This document shows, piece after piece, positions 34,871-44,019 of a DNA stretch of 64,000 bases. Made by a program: the position numbers and the translations under genes. The notes under the pieces are model-generated. The model was not told where the DNA came from. It saw nothing but the letters and a program-made list of their open reading frames with translations, and did no database searches. This DNA is from a virus. How positions within the stretch are numbered: the first letter of the stretch is position 1; every line of letters begins with the position of its first letter. The stretch is taken from IMG/VR virus record IMGVR_UViG_3300025000_000078, positions 1 through 64,000 of that record; one strand, given 5' to 3'.

Positions 34871-37234
34871 TTAATTATCTAAATCTTCCCTATCGATTTT
34901 AAAGTTTTTCATTAATTGTTTTCTTTCACTAATAGCATCTGTTCCATCACCATGAATAATTCTAAATTTTTCAACTTCTTTTTCAACATCTTTCATTGTC
35001 AATTTTATTAAAATTCTCTTATTTGGGTCCATTGTTGTATCCCATAAATCTTTAGATTTTAATTCCCCTAGTCCTTTAAACCTAGTTTTTATTTTAGGTT
35101 TATATTTCTGACATAATATGAAGAATTCTGCTAAAGACATAACACTACTATAATCATTCTCAACACTAACATCATAGTACATTTTTTTATTATTAACTTT
35201 ATCAATAAATACTTTTAAACTATTTATCCTCTTTCTAAATAAATCATCTATTATAACTATTTGAAACTTACCTTCAATAATCCCAGATATAACATTATCC
35301 TCAACAGACATTTCTGGGAATTTAAATTGTAAATCATTTATAAAGTTTTTATCATCACTATGAATAATAATAAATTCCATTAAAATAGGATGTATGTTAA
35401 AATGATTAGCTACTCTATATATTTCATCTAAATACATTCTATTCTTTAACAAAAATTCTTTCATTTGTTCATTAGTTAATACTTCTTTATTATCTTTAAT
35501 TCTAATCTTATCTCTAATTCTACGTTCAAATACCTCGATATATTCTTTTTTATCTAATATAAAAGGTTTTTGTTTATCATGTATCTCATAAAGTGGTGAA
35601 ACTGCTTTATATAATAAACCTTGTTTAATTATTTCAGGTAAATGCATTAAAAAGAAAGTACATACTAAAGAAACAATTCTATATCCATCAACATCTGAAT
35701 CAGCCATTATAATTATTTTTTTATAATGTAATTTTTTAATATCAAATCCATTACCAATACCACATTTTAATCTTTTAACTAATTCTTTTAGTTCAGTATT
35801 TGATAACGCTTTATCCAACTCTAAATTAAAACTATTTAAAGGTACACCAAATATTGAAAATAAAGCCTGTGTTGTAGTATTTCTACCTTGTCTAGCTGTA
35901 CCTAAAGCCGAATCTCCTTCAATAATAAATAGTTCTCTATAAGAATCACCTTTATTATTAGCTTTAACAAAATTTTTTAAAGCATGTTCAGCAAATGCTT
36001 GAGTATCACCTTTAATAACTGCATTACGAATTTTATTAGCCTGTGTTCTAGCTTTAGCTATAAGTTTAATATAGTCAGTAATTTTCTTTAATTCTTTTGA
36101 ATGAGTTTTAAAATATTCCATCAATGCCTTATATGTCATATCTTTTAATGGTTTAAAGAAACTATTATTAGTTACCTTTTCTTTTACTTGTCCACTAAAT
36201 TCTAACCTCATATCAGTACTTAAAAATAAAGTAAGAACTAAATTAGATGTAATATCATTATATACAATATCAATATTTTTTAAATCTCTCTGACTTAAAC
36301 TTTCTCTAGTCTGTTTACCTAAATATTGTATAATGCCCTGTTTAACAGCATCAACATGAACACCGTTTTCAATTGTATTAACAAAGTTACAAAAAGAGTC
36401 AACTAACATTTCATTATTAGTATTGTTAGAATCGAATGTAAATGCAACTTCTAGCCCAATAAATCTATCGTATTCATATCCTTTATCAAATTCTTTTATT
36501 TTTAATGATTGGAAGAAATGAATTGGATCTATTAAAGGTTCTTTACATAATTTTTTCATATAATCATATAAACCATTTTTATTTCTATATTTCTTTTGTA
36601 TGGTAGATTCTTTACCTTTTCTTGTAACACTGACATTAATTTTAATATCAGGTGTAACTAAATAAATTATTTTTTCAACCCAATTTAATAAATCTTCAGT
36701 TATTATATTACATTCATCCCCCATATAAAATGGTGATGGTTTAAAAATAATACATAGACCATGTTTATCTTTATTATTCACCTTTGTTATTTTTTCATCT
36801 ATTTTCTTACCATTAATAAATTTTATTGTAAGTTTTTCACCATATCTAGTTGAACTTATTTCAATTATATCAGATAATGCAGTAATAGTACACATACCAA
36901 TGCCATTTTCTCCAGCACTTTGTTTGGATTGTTCTCTAGTAAATTTACTACCAGATTGTAATGTGGTACATACTAATTCTAACTTATCAAATGAAATTCC
37001 CCTACCATTATCTAAAATCTTAATTGTATTTTCAGTTTCATCTAAATAAATATTAATTTCATTTCCTGGAGAATTAACATTAATACATTCATCTATAGAA
37101 TTATTAATAATTTCTTTGGTTAAATGTAATGAACCTTTTTGACCCAGATATCCTATATACACATTCGGTTTACATTGTACTTTGTCAATATCACTCTCTT
37201 TATGATCAATAATATCATCAATAAATTTAGACAT
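34871..37234 (-). CDS. Type II DNA topoisomerase subunit B (GyrB/ParE-like)
   Basis: 787 residues; the ATPase and TOPRIM subunit. GHKL motifs: NNSIDECIN near 46, DNGRGIS near 74, GENGIGMC near 107. Transducer domain in the middle. TOPRIM motifs: FIIEGDSALG near 435 and MADSDVDGYR near 510, which bind the catalytic metal; then FKGLGELKSKDLWDTTMDP near 725, the family's QxxxRyKGLGE.....LW..TM.P block. Length is close to bacterial GyrB. With subunit A it forms a phage-encoded topoisomerase that manages topology of the large replicating genome. ATG after AAGGAG. Confidence 0.94.
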   Translation of the reverse strand: MSKFIDDIIDHKESDIDKVQCKPNVYIGYLGQKGSLHLTKEIINNSIDECINVNSPGNEINIYLDETENTIKILDNGRGISFDKLELVCTTLQSGSKFTREQSKQSAGENGIGMCTITALSDIIEISSTRYGEKLTIKFINGKKIDEKITKVNNKDKHGLCIIFKPSPFYMGDECNIITEDLLNWVEKIIYLVTPDIKINVSVTRKGKESTIQKKYRNKNGLYDYMKKLCKEPLIDPIHFFQSLKIKEFDKGYEYDRFIGLEVAFTFDSNNTNNEMLVDSFCNFVNTIENGVHVDAVKQGIIQYLGKQTRESLSQRDLKNIDIVYNDITSNLVLTLFLSTDMRLEFSGQVKEKVTNNSFFKPLKDMTYKALMEYFKTHSKELKKITDYIKLIAKARTQANKIRNAVIKGDTQAFAEHALKNFVKANNKGDSYRELFIIEGDSALGTARQGRNTTTQALFSIFGVPLNSFNLELDKALSNTELKELVKRLKCGIGNGFDIKKLHYKKIIIMADSDVDGYRIVSLVCTFFLMHLPEIIKQGLLYKAVSPLYEIHDKQKPFILDKKEYIEVFERRIRDKIRIKDNKEVLTNEQMKEFLLKNRMYLDEIYRVANHFNIHPILMEFIIIHSDDKNFINDLQFKFPEMSVEDNVISGIIEGKFQIVIIDDLFRKRINSLKVFIDKVNNKKMYYDVSVENDYSSVMSLAEFFILCQKYKPKIKTRFKGLGELKSKDLWDTTMDPNKRILIKLTMKDVEKEVEKFRIIHGDGTDAISERKQLMKNFKIDREDLDN

Positions 37235-37344
37235 TTAAATCAACTCCTTATTTATTCTATGTAAATGTTCTTTTAATAATAAAAAATGATTTATTTAGTA
37301 CTTTATATATGTTTAATATAAAAAATAAAATAATATAAAATAAG

Positions 37345-37392
37345 ATTTAATTAACCATACTCGACCCTAGAGCCTAACATGGTTAATTAAAT
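37345..37392. other. Perfect 14-bp inverted repeat with GC-rich loop
   Basis: atttaattaaccat (37345-37358) and its exact complement (37379-37392) enclose a 20-nt loop at 37359-37378 that is unusually GC-rich for this genome (about half G/C, contains cgaccctagagcc). It lies in the 212-nt gap upstream of the topoisomerase B gene, separate from the terminator at 37401-37435. It could be a protein-binding operator, an mRNA leader structure or an unusual terminator. Confidence 0.6.
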
Positions 37393-37400
37393 TTTTTAAA

Positions 37401-37435
37401 AAAATAGACGAGATATTATTTATCTCGTCTATTTT
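37401..37435 (-). terminator. Terminator after zinc-motif gene
   Basis: A perfect 15-bp stem (AAAATAGACGAGATA and complement) followed on the minus strand by TTTTTTAAAAA, directly after the stop at 37446. Confidence 0.8.
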
Positions 37436-37445
37436 TCATATGAAA

Positions 37446-37916
37446 TTATTTCTTTTTACCACCGATAAAAGAAATAGAACCAACACCATAAGAACCAATA
37501 TCATCTCTATCTTTTTTCTTTTTATTTCTCTTACCATATATGTCAGCATATCTTTCATATAATTCTTTAGTTTCATGCAAATTGAAATCCAGCTCACCTA
37601 GCAACATGATGATTTTCTCATCCTTATCACAATCAGCAAAACTTCTTATTTGCTGAATTGCATTGTGTAAAGTACTTAATGCATCTTTGAGTTCTTCTTT
37701 ACTAATATGATTCATATTAAAAATGGTTTTACAATATTTGCATTGATAATCACCAGTTTTACCTTTTTCATATGGGTAAATTTTTAATTTACCTTTTTCA
37801 TTTTGGTGACAACAATGAATTGCTATTTTTTTCTTTTCTTTATGGAAATCTCTTTCCATACCTTCCAGTCTTTCCAACTTACCAATAATTCTTTTTCTAT
37901 CTCTGTCCTTAGCCAT
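37446..37916 (-). CDS. Zinc-ribbon-like protein (156 aa)
   Basis: A highly basic protein with CCHQNEKGK near 35 and YQCKYCKTIF near 57, giving paired Cys/His ligands (C..H...CxxC) for zinc. The C-terminus is lysine-rich (GKRNKKKKDRDD, ending GGKKK). The charge and zinc ribbon suggest nucleic-acid binding, perhaps a transcription accessory factor. ATG after AGGAGG; candidate promoter 50 nt upstream. Confidence 0.65.
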   Translation of the reverse strand: MAKDRDRKRIIGKLERLEGMERDFHKEKKKIAIHCCHQNEKGKLKIYPYEKGKTGDYQCKYCKTIFNMNHISKEELKDALSTLHNAIQQIRSFADCDKDEKIIMLLGELDFNLHETKELYERYADIYGKRNKKKKDRDDIGSYGVGSISFIGGKKK

Positions 37917-37965
37917 TAATTTAACCTCCTATTATTTTTTAAATTATTTTATTACATCTTGCTTA

Positions 37966-37975
37966 ATAATATATA
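37966..37975 (-). promoter_or_regulatory. Candidate phage promoter motif
   Basis: TATATATTAT on the minus strand, 50 nt upstream of the zinc-ribbon-like gene. Confidence 0.45.
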
Positions 37976-38085
37976 CTTAAAAAATTAATCAATTTTAAAT
38001 TTACATTAGTGTTGACTTAGTAATAATTTTTTACACAAGATAATAATAAAGTATAAGATAAATATCTTATACTTTATTAAATACA

Positions 38086-38376
38086 TTAAGACATAATAAA
38101 TCTTTTTTCAATTCTTTCATTATCTTCTGGTTCAGGAACCATTAATATAGCCTGTATATTTTCAACATGTTTGTATACAAAGTATTTATTACCTTTAGTA
38201 TCCTCTTCTTCCATTCTAACAACCTCAGTATCATCACCTAAAGTGAGAAATACTTGATCAAAAACAAATTCACCTGTCTTAAACCATCTCTTTGCAATAT
38301 TATCAAATATAATAGCTAATAATCTATTATCTCCACCACCATGATTAATGATATTTCTTGCATCTCCAAGTCTCAT
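38086..38376 (-). CDS. Hypothetical protein (96 aa)
   Basis: Not recognised. A short protein with a beta-rich middle (FDQVFLTLGDDTEVVRMEEE). ATG at 38376 directly abuts the stop (38377-38379) of the upstream small gene, so translation is coupled. Last gene of the helicase operon. Confidence 0.65.
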   Translation of the reverse strand: MRLGDARNIINHGGGDNRLLAIIFDNIAKRWFKTGEFVFDQVFLTLGDDTEVVRMEEEDTKGNKYFVYKHVENIQAILMVPEPEDNERIEKRFIMS

Positions 38377-38532
38377 TTATTTATCCCTCCTATTTTTTTT
38401 CTTTTTTCCTTTACCATGAGATAAAGAAAAATATTCTTTAAATCTTTTAACTTTTTGTTCAATTGACTCATATTTTATTGGCTTATTATTTAAAACAGGT
38501 GCTAATAATTTTTCCATATCCTTAAGAGAAAT
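38377..38532 (-). CDS. Small basic protein (46-51 aa), possible ATT start
   Basis: A frame coding MEKLLAPVLNNKPIKYESIE and a lysine/arginine tail (GKGKKKKNRRDK) sits between helicase and 96-aa genes. The only ATG (38517) lies against an AAGGAT sequence. The strong AAGGGGG site at 38541-38547 is correctly spaced for an in-frame ATT at 38532, which would add five residues (xSLKD). There is no in-frame NTG upstream. Gene likely real because it fills the gap exactly and overlaps nothing; start codon unresolved. Confidence 0.5.
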   Translation of the reverse strand: MSLKDMEKLLAPVLNNKPIKYESIEQKVKRFKEYFSLSHGKGKKKKNRRDK

Positions 38533-38548
38533 TTTAATACCCCCTTCA

Positions 38549-39721
38549 TTAAATAGCTATAATCAATCCAGTAGTAGCCCTAGTTATAGCAGTATATAAC
38601 CATTTAAAATAATATTCTTTATTACCCATTTTTTCATCATATACTAAAACATTGTTATATTGAGAACCTTGTGATAAATGAGCCGTTATAGCATGAGCAA
38701 ATTCAAATTTATTAATATAACTTCGTTTACTTTGTTTTCTCTCTTCATAACTTTTAAATAAATAATTATGGTCCATTGGAATTCTTCTAAAAAATTCTTC
38801 TATTAAAAATTCAGGTCTGAAATCAATACATACTGATTTTTTAGTATATGTGTCTAGATGTATATCTTTAACGTAACCAACTAAACCATTAACAAGTGAT
38901 ATATTATCTAAAACAGATAATGACCAATTATTTTGTCTACAAATAATCTTATCTCCGATAATTGGAAAAGGTTTATTTATTTTATTAATACTTTCTCTCA
39001 CATATCTATTTATATTATCTCTAGTTCTATTCTTACCGCAAATAACTATATCATTATCAACTAACATGTTATCTTTAATATCCTCTTTATTAATAACATG
39101 ACATTTATCACCATATTTACCAACCCTTAATAACTTATGTTTTATTGCTTGCTGGCTTAGATATATAATAGGGTCATCTTTTTTTTGTCTTATTATTTCA
39201 GTTAATATAATATCCGGATTATTTAAGAAAAATGGTTTACCAAAAATTGGTGGTAATTGATTTAAATCACCTAATACTAAAACAGGTAGATTGAAACTTA
39301 GAATATCAGCTCCGATTTTTCCATCGACAGTTGAACCCTCATCAATAACTAAAAGTTCAATATTATCAGGTAATTTAGCTTTTTTAACAAATGTTGGTGT
39401 TGTAAGTATACGTCCATTTCTTCTTATAAAATTATTATTTTCATCCAGTATAGGTACATCAATTAAATCATAAATAACACTATGTATAGTATGTGCATTA
39501 ATACCTTGACGCATTAAAGCCATTGTCGCTTTACCAATATATGCCATAAATAAAACATTTTCCATAGGTATTCTTAATTTATTTATTAAAAAACGTACAA
39601 TAAATGTTTTTCCTGAACCAGCAGGTCCTGATATTTCGATTACTTGTTTATTTTGTCTCTTTCTCCATAAAACAATTTCATTTGAGGCATTAGCCTGTTG
39701 GGTATTTAATATATCAACCAT
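38549..39721 (-). CDS. SF1B DNA helicase, RecD/Dda-like
   Basis: 390 residues. Walker A GPAGSGKTF near 32-40; motif Ia-like FMAYIGKATMAL; DEAD-box-equivalent LLVIDEGSTVDG near 123; QLPPI (motif III, GDLNQLPPIFG) near 154; ITAHLSQGSQYNNV (motif V, like 'ayAlTvHKsQGs.') near 348; and WLYTAITRATTGL (motif VI) near 374. Small size matches phage Dda and RecD2 core helicases. Probably a 5'-3' helicase in replication or repair. ATG after AGAGGTG. Confidence 0.9.
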   Translation of the reverse strand: MVDILNTQQANASNEIVLWRKRQNKQVIEISGPAGSGKTFIVRFLINKLRIPMENVLFMAYIGKATMALMRQGINAHTIHSVIYDLIDVPILDENNNFIRRNGRILTTPTFVKKAKLPDNIELLVIDEGSTVDGKIGADILSFNLPVLVLGDLNQLPPIFGKPFFLNNPDIILTEIIRQKKDDPIIYLSQQAIKHKLLRVGKYGDKCHVINKEDIKDNMLVDNDIVICGKNRTRDNINRYVRESINKINKPFPIIGDKIICRQNNWSLSVLDNISLVNGLVGYVKDIHLDTYTKKSVCIDFRPEFLIEEFFRRIPMDHNYLFKSYEERKQSKRSYINKFEFAHAITAHLSQGSQYNNVLVYDEKMGNKEYYFKWLYTAITRATTGLIIAI

Positions 39722-39856
39722 TTATTTAACATATCACCTCTTCCGTAAAATATATAGGAAGGTATTTTTATATTCATTTATATGATTGTGTGATAAATAT
39801 TTAAAATCAATTACAATTATATAAAACTTAATATAATAGATTGGAGGTAAAGATAT

Positions 39857-40504
39857 ATGATTAATAGTTTAGAAAATCTCGGAGTTAGATCAGATGAATA
39901 TTGTTTTTTATTAGAAGAATCAGATCAATATAATAAATCTTTTAAAGTTAATATACCTAAATTTATGCCAATGTTTTCAATAGACGAAACACCTAAAACT
40001 AGTAATAATGTCTTTGATAATAATATTTTTATAAATGATACTTCATGTAAACCTATTGCAAATAATGCGATAATTACACAAAATTATATTTCTTTAGAAA
40101 GATTTAGAAATACTAATTTTAGATTTCATCCTTCTAAAATACAAAAAAAAACCAGATTTATTTGTAAGATAGTTAATGGTAATCTAAGAAATATGGGTAT
40201 TACTGATGATGAGTTAAATTTAGAACAGGTTGATGGTAATAATCAAATTTTTATTAGAAATCCATCGCATGAAATAATAGATAGGATAAAATCCGGTGAT
40301 ACTGTTAAATTTGCAATTGGTAATAGTGGTCCCAATGCCGGTTTTTCTATACTAACAGGAACAGTAACTCAAATAAATGATTGGGGTATTATAGCTACAA
40401 TACCACCAGATCATGATGTTCCTTATAGTGTATTATCAAGTAATATTATAGGTGTTTATACAAGTACCGGAACATATAAAACTAATATAAGAGGTGATTA
40501 TTAA
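39857..40504 (+). CDS. Hypothetical protein (215 aa)
   Basis: Not recognised. C-terminal part is beta-rich with a VKFAIGNSGPNAGFSILTG segment. ATG after TTGGAGGTAAAG. First of two overlapping genes (its stop shares a base with the next start). Probably structural, by composition only. Confidence 0.6.
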   Translation: MINSLENLGVRSDEYCFLLEESDQYNKSFKVNIPKFMPMFSIDETPKTSNNVFDNNIFINDTSCKPIANNAIITQNYISLERFRNTNFRFHPSKIQKKTRFICKIVNGNLRNMGITDDELNLEQVDGNNQIFIRNPSHEIIDRIKSGDTVKFAIGNSGPNAGFSILTGTVTQINDWGIIATIPPDHDVPYSVLSSNIIGVYTSTGTYKTNIRGDY

Positions 40505-40935
40505 TGATTAATAGTATATATGAATGTAATACATTAGAGGATCTTATATTATACGGTAAATCTTTAGATATATCTCATGATAAACTACATTTTAAAGCTT
40601 CTTTTTTAGACAACTCTAATAATATTATAATTTTTAATTATAGTTCCTTAATTCAAAAATATAAATACTTTTTAGAAAAGTATATTAGAACTATTGAATT
40701 TAATGATGTTGAATACGAGAAATATAGATTTAAGCCAAAAAGTTTAAGTGTTGATTTATATGGAACTACTGAACTATGGTCAGCTATTTTAAGAATAAAT
40801 AATGTATTAAGTATTAATGAATTTTCATTAAAAAAAATAAAATTATTTACAACAGAAATATTATCTGCATTAAATGAAATATTAATTCTTGAAGAAAAAA
40901 ATATAAAAGAGAATAGAAGTAATAATAGTATTTAA
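40504..40935 (+). CDS. Hypothetical protein (143 aa)
   Basis: Not recognised. Overlaps the upstream stop by one base (TAATG), so it is translated in a coupled way. Mixed alpha/beta appearance with a helical C-terminus. No motif found. Confidence 0.6.
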   Translation: MINSIYECNTLEDLILYGKSLDISHDKLHFKASFLDNSNNIIIFNYSSLIQKYKYFLEKYIRTIEFNDVEYEKYRFKPKSLSVDLYGTTELWSAILRINNVLSINEFSLKKIKLFTTEILSALNEILILEEKNIKENRSNNSI

Positions 40936-40944
40936 TTTTTTATT

Positions 40945-40954
40945 TATATATTAT
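40945..40954 (+). promoter_or_regulatory. Candidate phage promoter motif (plus strand)
   Basis: TATATATTAT on the plus strand in the gap before the 186-aa gene. It lies inside an inverted repeat (TTTTTTATTTATAT...ATATAAATAAAAAATT) that may also act as a terminator of the preceding gene. Confidence 0.4.
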
Positions 40955-40986
40955 TCATATAAATAAAAAATTAAAGGGGAATAAAA

Positions 40987-41547
40987 ATGAAAAATAAACA
41001 AATTAATTTATATTTAAAAGATAATCCTATTAAATCAGCAAAAGATATGCCAATTCCATTAACTTGGAATAAAATTGATAATGAATGGAAAGAAAACCTT
41101 AAAAAAAGTAATCAGTTTTGGTTTAGTGGTTTCGCTGGAAAATTAGAAGATAGATTTTCTAATAGAATAGATGAAATAATCAAAATATTGCAGTTGCGTG
41201 ATAAATTACTAGAATTTGGTGGTGAAGAAGCATGTATGTCATTTATAGAAGAAGACTTGCAAAATATAATAAATAGGGGTGAATTTTGGTATGGTGATAA
41301 CTGTTCTTTAATTAAAGGAGAACCATCCCGTTGCCATTCGAATTGTGCATATTTATGGGAAGTTAATAAAGATAAAATTGTAATATGTACTGGATATGCC
41401 TTATCAAAAGATGGAATGTGGAGACAACATACATGGTGTATTGAAACTAGAAGCGGTAAAATAATAGAAACTACTGTAAAAAGAATTGCTTATTTCGGTT
41501 TTGTTCTTACCGTTGATGAAGCTGAAGAATTTTTATCTAATTATTAA
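40987..41547 (+). CDS. Conserved Cys/His-motif protein (186 aa)
   Basis: The second half has a striking conserved-looking stretch: PSRCHSNCAYLWEVN, then CTGYALSKDGMWRQHTWCIE. This pattern (SRCH.N...lW......i..GyAls.dG.WrqHsW) occurs in small uncharacterised bacterial and phage proteins. The ordered Cys and His could form a papain-like catalytic pair, but I cannot name an activity. ATG after AAGGGGAA. Confidence 0.6.
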   Translation: MKNKQINLYLKDNPIKSAKDMPIPLTWNKIDNEWKENLKKSNQFWFSGFAGKLEDRFSNRIDEIIKILQLRDKLLEFGGEEACMSFIEEDLQNIINRGEFWYGDNCSLIKGEPSRCHSNCAYLWEVNKDKIVICTGYALSKDGMWRQHTWCIETRSGKIIETTVKRIAYFGFVLTVDEAEEFLSNY

Positions 41548-41574
41548 TCCATTAGTATATTAGGTAATTTTAAG

Positions 41575-41584
41575 TATATATTAT
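41575..41584 (+). promoter_or_regulatory. Candidate phage promoter motif (plus strand)
   Basis: TATATATTAT on the plus strand, 37 nt before the TTG start at 41622. In orientation and distance it mirrors the minus-strand copies. Confidence 0.45.
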
Positions 41585-41621
41585 TTAAATAGAATAACTA
41601 AAAGAAAGAAGGTAGATATAT

Positions 41622-42206
41622 TTGTTGAAAAAAACTATAAATTTAACATTTGAAAATGAGGAAAAAATATTTTTTGAAACGATTATGAGTAAAAGTGGTC
41701 TTTCATGTTTATGGGAATTGGGAGCTTGTTATAATGATAGAATAGGTCATTCGTTAATAATAACTGATGAGAAATTTAAGAAAACTGGTGCAATATTCTT
41801 AAAAAATGATCTACATGCACAGGAAGAACATGCTCTAGTTCCAGTAGCAGAAGGATTTTATGTATTTAAAAGTATTTATCATAAACCAGATTATACTATG
41901 TATATATACAGAATTAATTTTATAACCAGTATATTAATTCAAGCTGATTTAGTAGGCTGTTCTATTTTAGCAACAAATGATAGTGAATTTTTAAGTAAAA
42001 GGTATAAAAATAAAAATTTTATGTCAGCATATGAAATATCATTGGATAAGGCTGAAGGTGAGAAAATTCTGTACTGTTATCCCCCAGCACCTAAAAGTAA
42101 TAATAAATTTATCCATCACAAGAAAGATACGAAAAAAAATGATATAGTTGAATTAGAATTAATGGATAAAGTAGTAAAAGAATTTGGTGGTTATAGAGTA
42201 AAATAA
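41622..42206 (+). CDS. Hypothetical protein (194 aa)
   Basis: Not recognised. Starts at one of two adjacent TTG codons after AAGAAGGTAG. Ends with a lysine-rich linker (HHKKDTKKNDIVELELMD). No membrane segment. Convergent with the helicase gene. Confidence 0.6.
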   Translation: MLKKTINLTFENEEKIFFETIMSKSGLSCLWELGACYNDRIGHSLIITDEKFKKTGAIFLKNDLHAQEEHALVPVAEGFYVFKSIYHKPDYTMYIYRINFITSILIQADLVGCSILATNDSEFLSKRYKNKNFMSAYEISLDKAEGEKILYCYPPAPKSNNKFIHHKKDTKKNDIVELELMDKVVKEFGGYRVK

Positions 42207-42207
42207 A

Positions 42208-42242
42208 AAAATAATAGTGAGGATTATCTCACTATTATTTTT
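42208..42242. terminator. Bidirectional hairpin terminator
   Basis: A perfect 14-bp stem (AAAATAATAGTGAG and complement) between the convergent ends of the 194-aa gene and the helicase; its T-run overlaps the helicase stop region. Confidence 0.72.
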
Positions 42243-42652
42243 TTTTATTTAATGCTGATGAAAAATCAAATAAATCTTCTTCTTTATCTTCTTTAATTAC
42301 TTTTCTTTCTACTGCATTTCTTTTACCTTTTTTATCTATATTTAAATCAACACCTTCAAAATCTGTTGATAAACTTTCTTCAGATAATGAATGTTCTAAA
42401 TAGATATCATCAATAAGTCTAATTCTATTACCAACTTCAAATGGATGGTTAAAATAACTTAATTCGTAAGTATCCCTATATCTTATTTTAACTCTTTTAA
42501 ATGTTAAATAATAATTATTAGTATTCTTTTTCTTTTCTATGTTAATGATAATAACAACGTCACTATTTTCAATAACTTCAAAAGCTGAGCCTACATTACC
42601 TCTACCCATGAATCTTGCTAAATCTTCTTTATTAGCCATTAGTGCACTATCT
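42235..42652 (-). CDS. DnaB-like replicative helicase, exon 3
   Basis: Begins at A 42652 after the intron G at 42653 and completes the GT|A codon of exon 2, giving VDSALMANKEDLARFMGRGN, then VGSAFEVIENSDVVI. This is the conserved region after the 'HQLNR' helicase motif H4. The acidic and lysine-rich tail may bind other replication proteins. The in-frame ATG at 42663 lies in the intron. Confidence 0.88.
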
Positions 42653-43660
42653 CGTTGGTTCACATAGGTCGTTAATCTATGCAGTTCTCTTAAGAACTTC
42701 CCTAGTTTTCACTAGGATACCAGACTATATCATTATCTCTCGGTATAAGAGATATTTCCCGTTTCGATTTAAGGGATTCTCACCCACTCACTTGAGCCCT
42801 ACTCCTAATGCTTATTTCAAAGCCAAAGGGATAGTCGTTGAACCTTGTTATTAAATATCGTATAAATTACTTATATGTCTCCATGATTTTTTATTTCTTA
42901 TTTTTTTAATTAAATCTATAGTTTTTGGTTTATTTCGTATATCATCATTATGTTTTATTCTATCATATATTTTACCCTGACTTAAACCTTGTTTGTGTAA
43001 TAAACATATCTGATGAACTGTTTCTTCATTATAAACATTTAATACACTATTAATCCCTCTAGGATTCCATAATCCAATTTTTATAGCATGTACATTATTT
43101 TCTGAAGGAGTTACCCATTCAAGATTTTGATAATAATTATTATTTTTAAAACCATCTTTATGATTAACAAATATTTTATATTTAGAATTAGGAAAATCTA
43201 AAAAATGTTTGGCTACTAATTTATGAATTGATTGATTTATAAAAGTAGCTTTATTTCTATATAAAGAAACTTTTAAATAACCATTTGGTCTCTTTTGAGG
43301 TTTTAAAATCTTATTTGATGTTTTAGAATAAACTCTACCATAATTACTTAAAAGATAATCTGGGAAAAGAGGCATCTGTTTCCATTCTTCATTAATAATT
43401 ATTTGTATAAGTAATTTATTCATTTTTATTTTTTCACCCCTTTATTTTATACGATTTTATTTTGAGTTTAAATATTTTTATACGATATTTAATAACCTTG
43501 GCTGCGGATCACTCAATCCTAAACATTATTACCATACCTAAGACATTATTCTTAGCCACTAAAATATTTCTATTCTAGTTTGGTAGCTTAGACTATAAGA
43601 GATTTCCCGCAATTAGAGAAATTTTCATATGATATTTCTACCATATGCCGCATATAATTT
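42653..43660 (-). ncRNA. Group I intron 2 of dnaB-like gene (1008 nt)
   Basis: The 5' splice follows GCCGT at 43661; GCCGT pairs with GCGGC with a U.G pair at the cut. P is the reverse of 43606-43618, Q of about 43499-43511, R of 42829-42844 and S of about 42720-42731. It ends at G 42653. It carries the HNH gene at 42851-43423. Its 3' third is nearly identical to the introns at 11689 and 63221. Confidence 0.88.
42851..43423 (-). CDS. NUMOD4-HNH homing endonuclease, intron-encoded
   Basis: 190 residues. NUMOD4 opening EEWKQMPLFPDYLLSNYGRV, then KILKPQKRPNGYLKVSL, then IHKLVAKHFL, the HNH core IFVNHKDGFKNNNYYQNLEW, and VTPSENNVHAIKIG. A C-terminal helix-turn-helix-like part (HKQGLSQGKIYDRI) likely reads DNA. 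Lies between Q and R of the second helicase intron. ATG after GGGGTG. Confidence 0.9.
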   Translation of the reverse strand: MNKLLIQIIINEEWKQMPLFPDYLLSNYGRVYSKTSNKILKPQKRPNGYLKVSLYRNKATFINQSIHKLVAKHFLDFPNSKYKIFVNHKDGFKNNNYYQNLEWVTPSENNVHAIKIGLWNPRGINSVLNVYNEETVHQICLLHKQGLSQGKIYDRIKHNDDIRNKPKTIDLIKKIRNKKSWRHISNLYDI

Positions 43661-43689
43661 ACGGCTATTGCGCCAGTTCTATTTAATTG
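43661..43689 (-). CDS. DnaB-like helicase, 29-nt micro-exon 2
   Basis: Encodes QLNRTGAIA plus the first two bases of a Val codon. With exon 1 (...VITAH) and exon 3 it yields AHQLNRTGAIAVDSALM. HQLNR is the conserved helicase motif H4 of the DnaB family. Starts after the intron G at 43690. The resulting total (1215+29+418 nt) is exactly 554 codons. Confidence 0.85.
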
Positions 43690-44019
43690 CTTTATTTTCA
43701 TACTATTCGTTAAATAGCACAGTTCTCTTATGAACTTCCCTAAGTTTCCTTAGGATAAAAGACTATATCATTATCTCTTATTTAAAGAGATACTTTCCTT
43801 TTCGATTTAAGGGATTCTCACCCACTCACTTGAGCCCTACTCCTATTGTGTATTTCAACACCTATGGGATAGTCGTTGAACCTTTCTCTAATAGTTTATT
43901 AGAGACTTGGCTGCGGATTACTCAATCTTTTTATTGTATAATAAAAAGCTCTAAGAGCTTCCCCGACAGTTAAAAAAGTTTTTCATTATAAATCACTTTA
44001 TAATGCCACCTATAAATTG
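43690..44019 (-). ncRNA. Group I intron 1 of dnaB-like gene (330 nt, no ORF)
   Basis: The 5' splice follows GCCCAT at 44020; CCAT plus C pairs with GGTGG (44008-44012 region) with a U.G pair at the cut. P is the reverse of about 43962-43976, Q of about 43907-43917, R of 43866-43881 and S of about 43761-43772. It ends at G 43690. The shortest intron here; it lacks an endonuclease. Confidence 0.85.
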
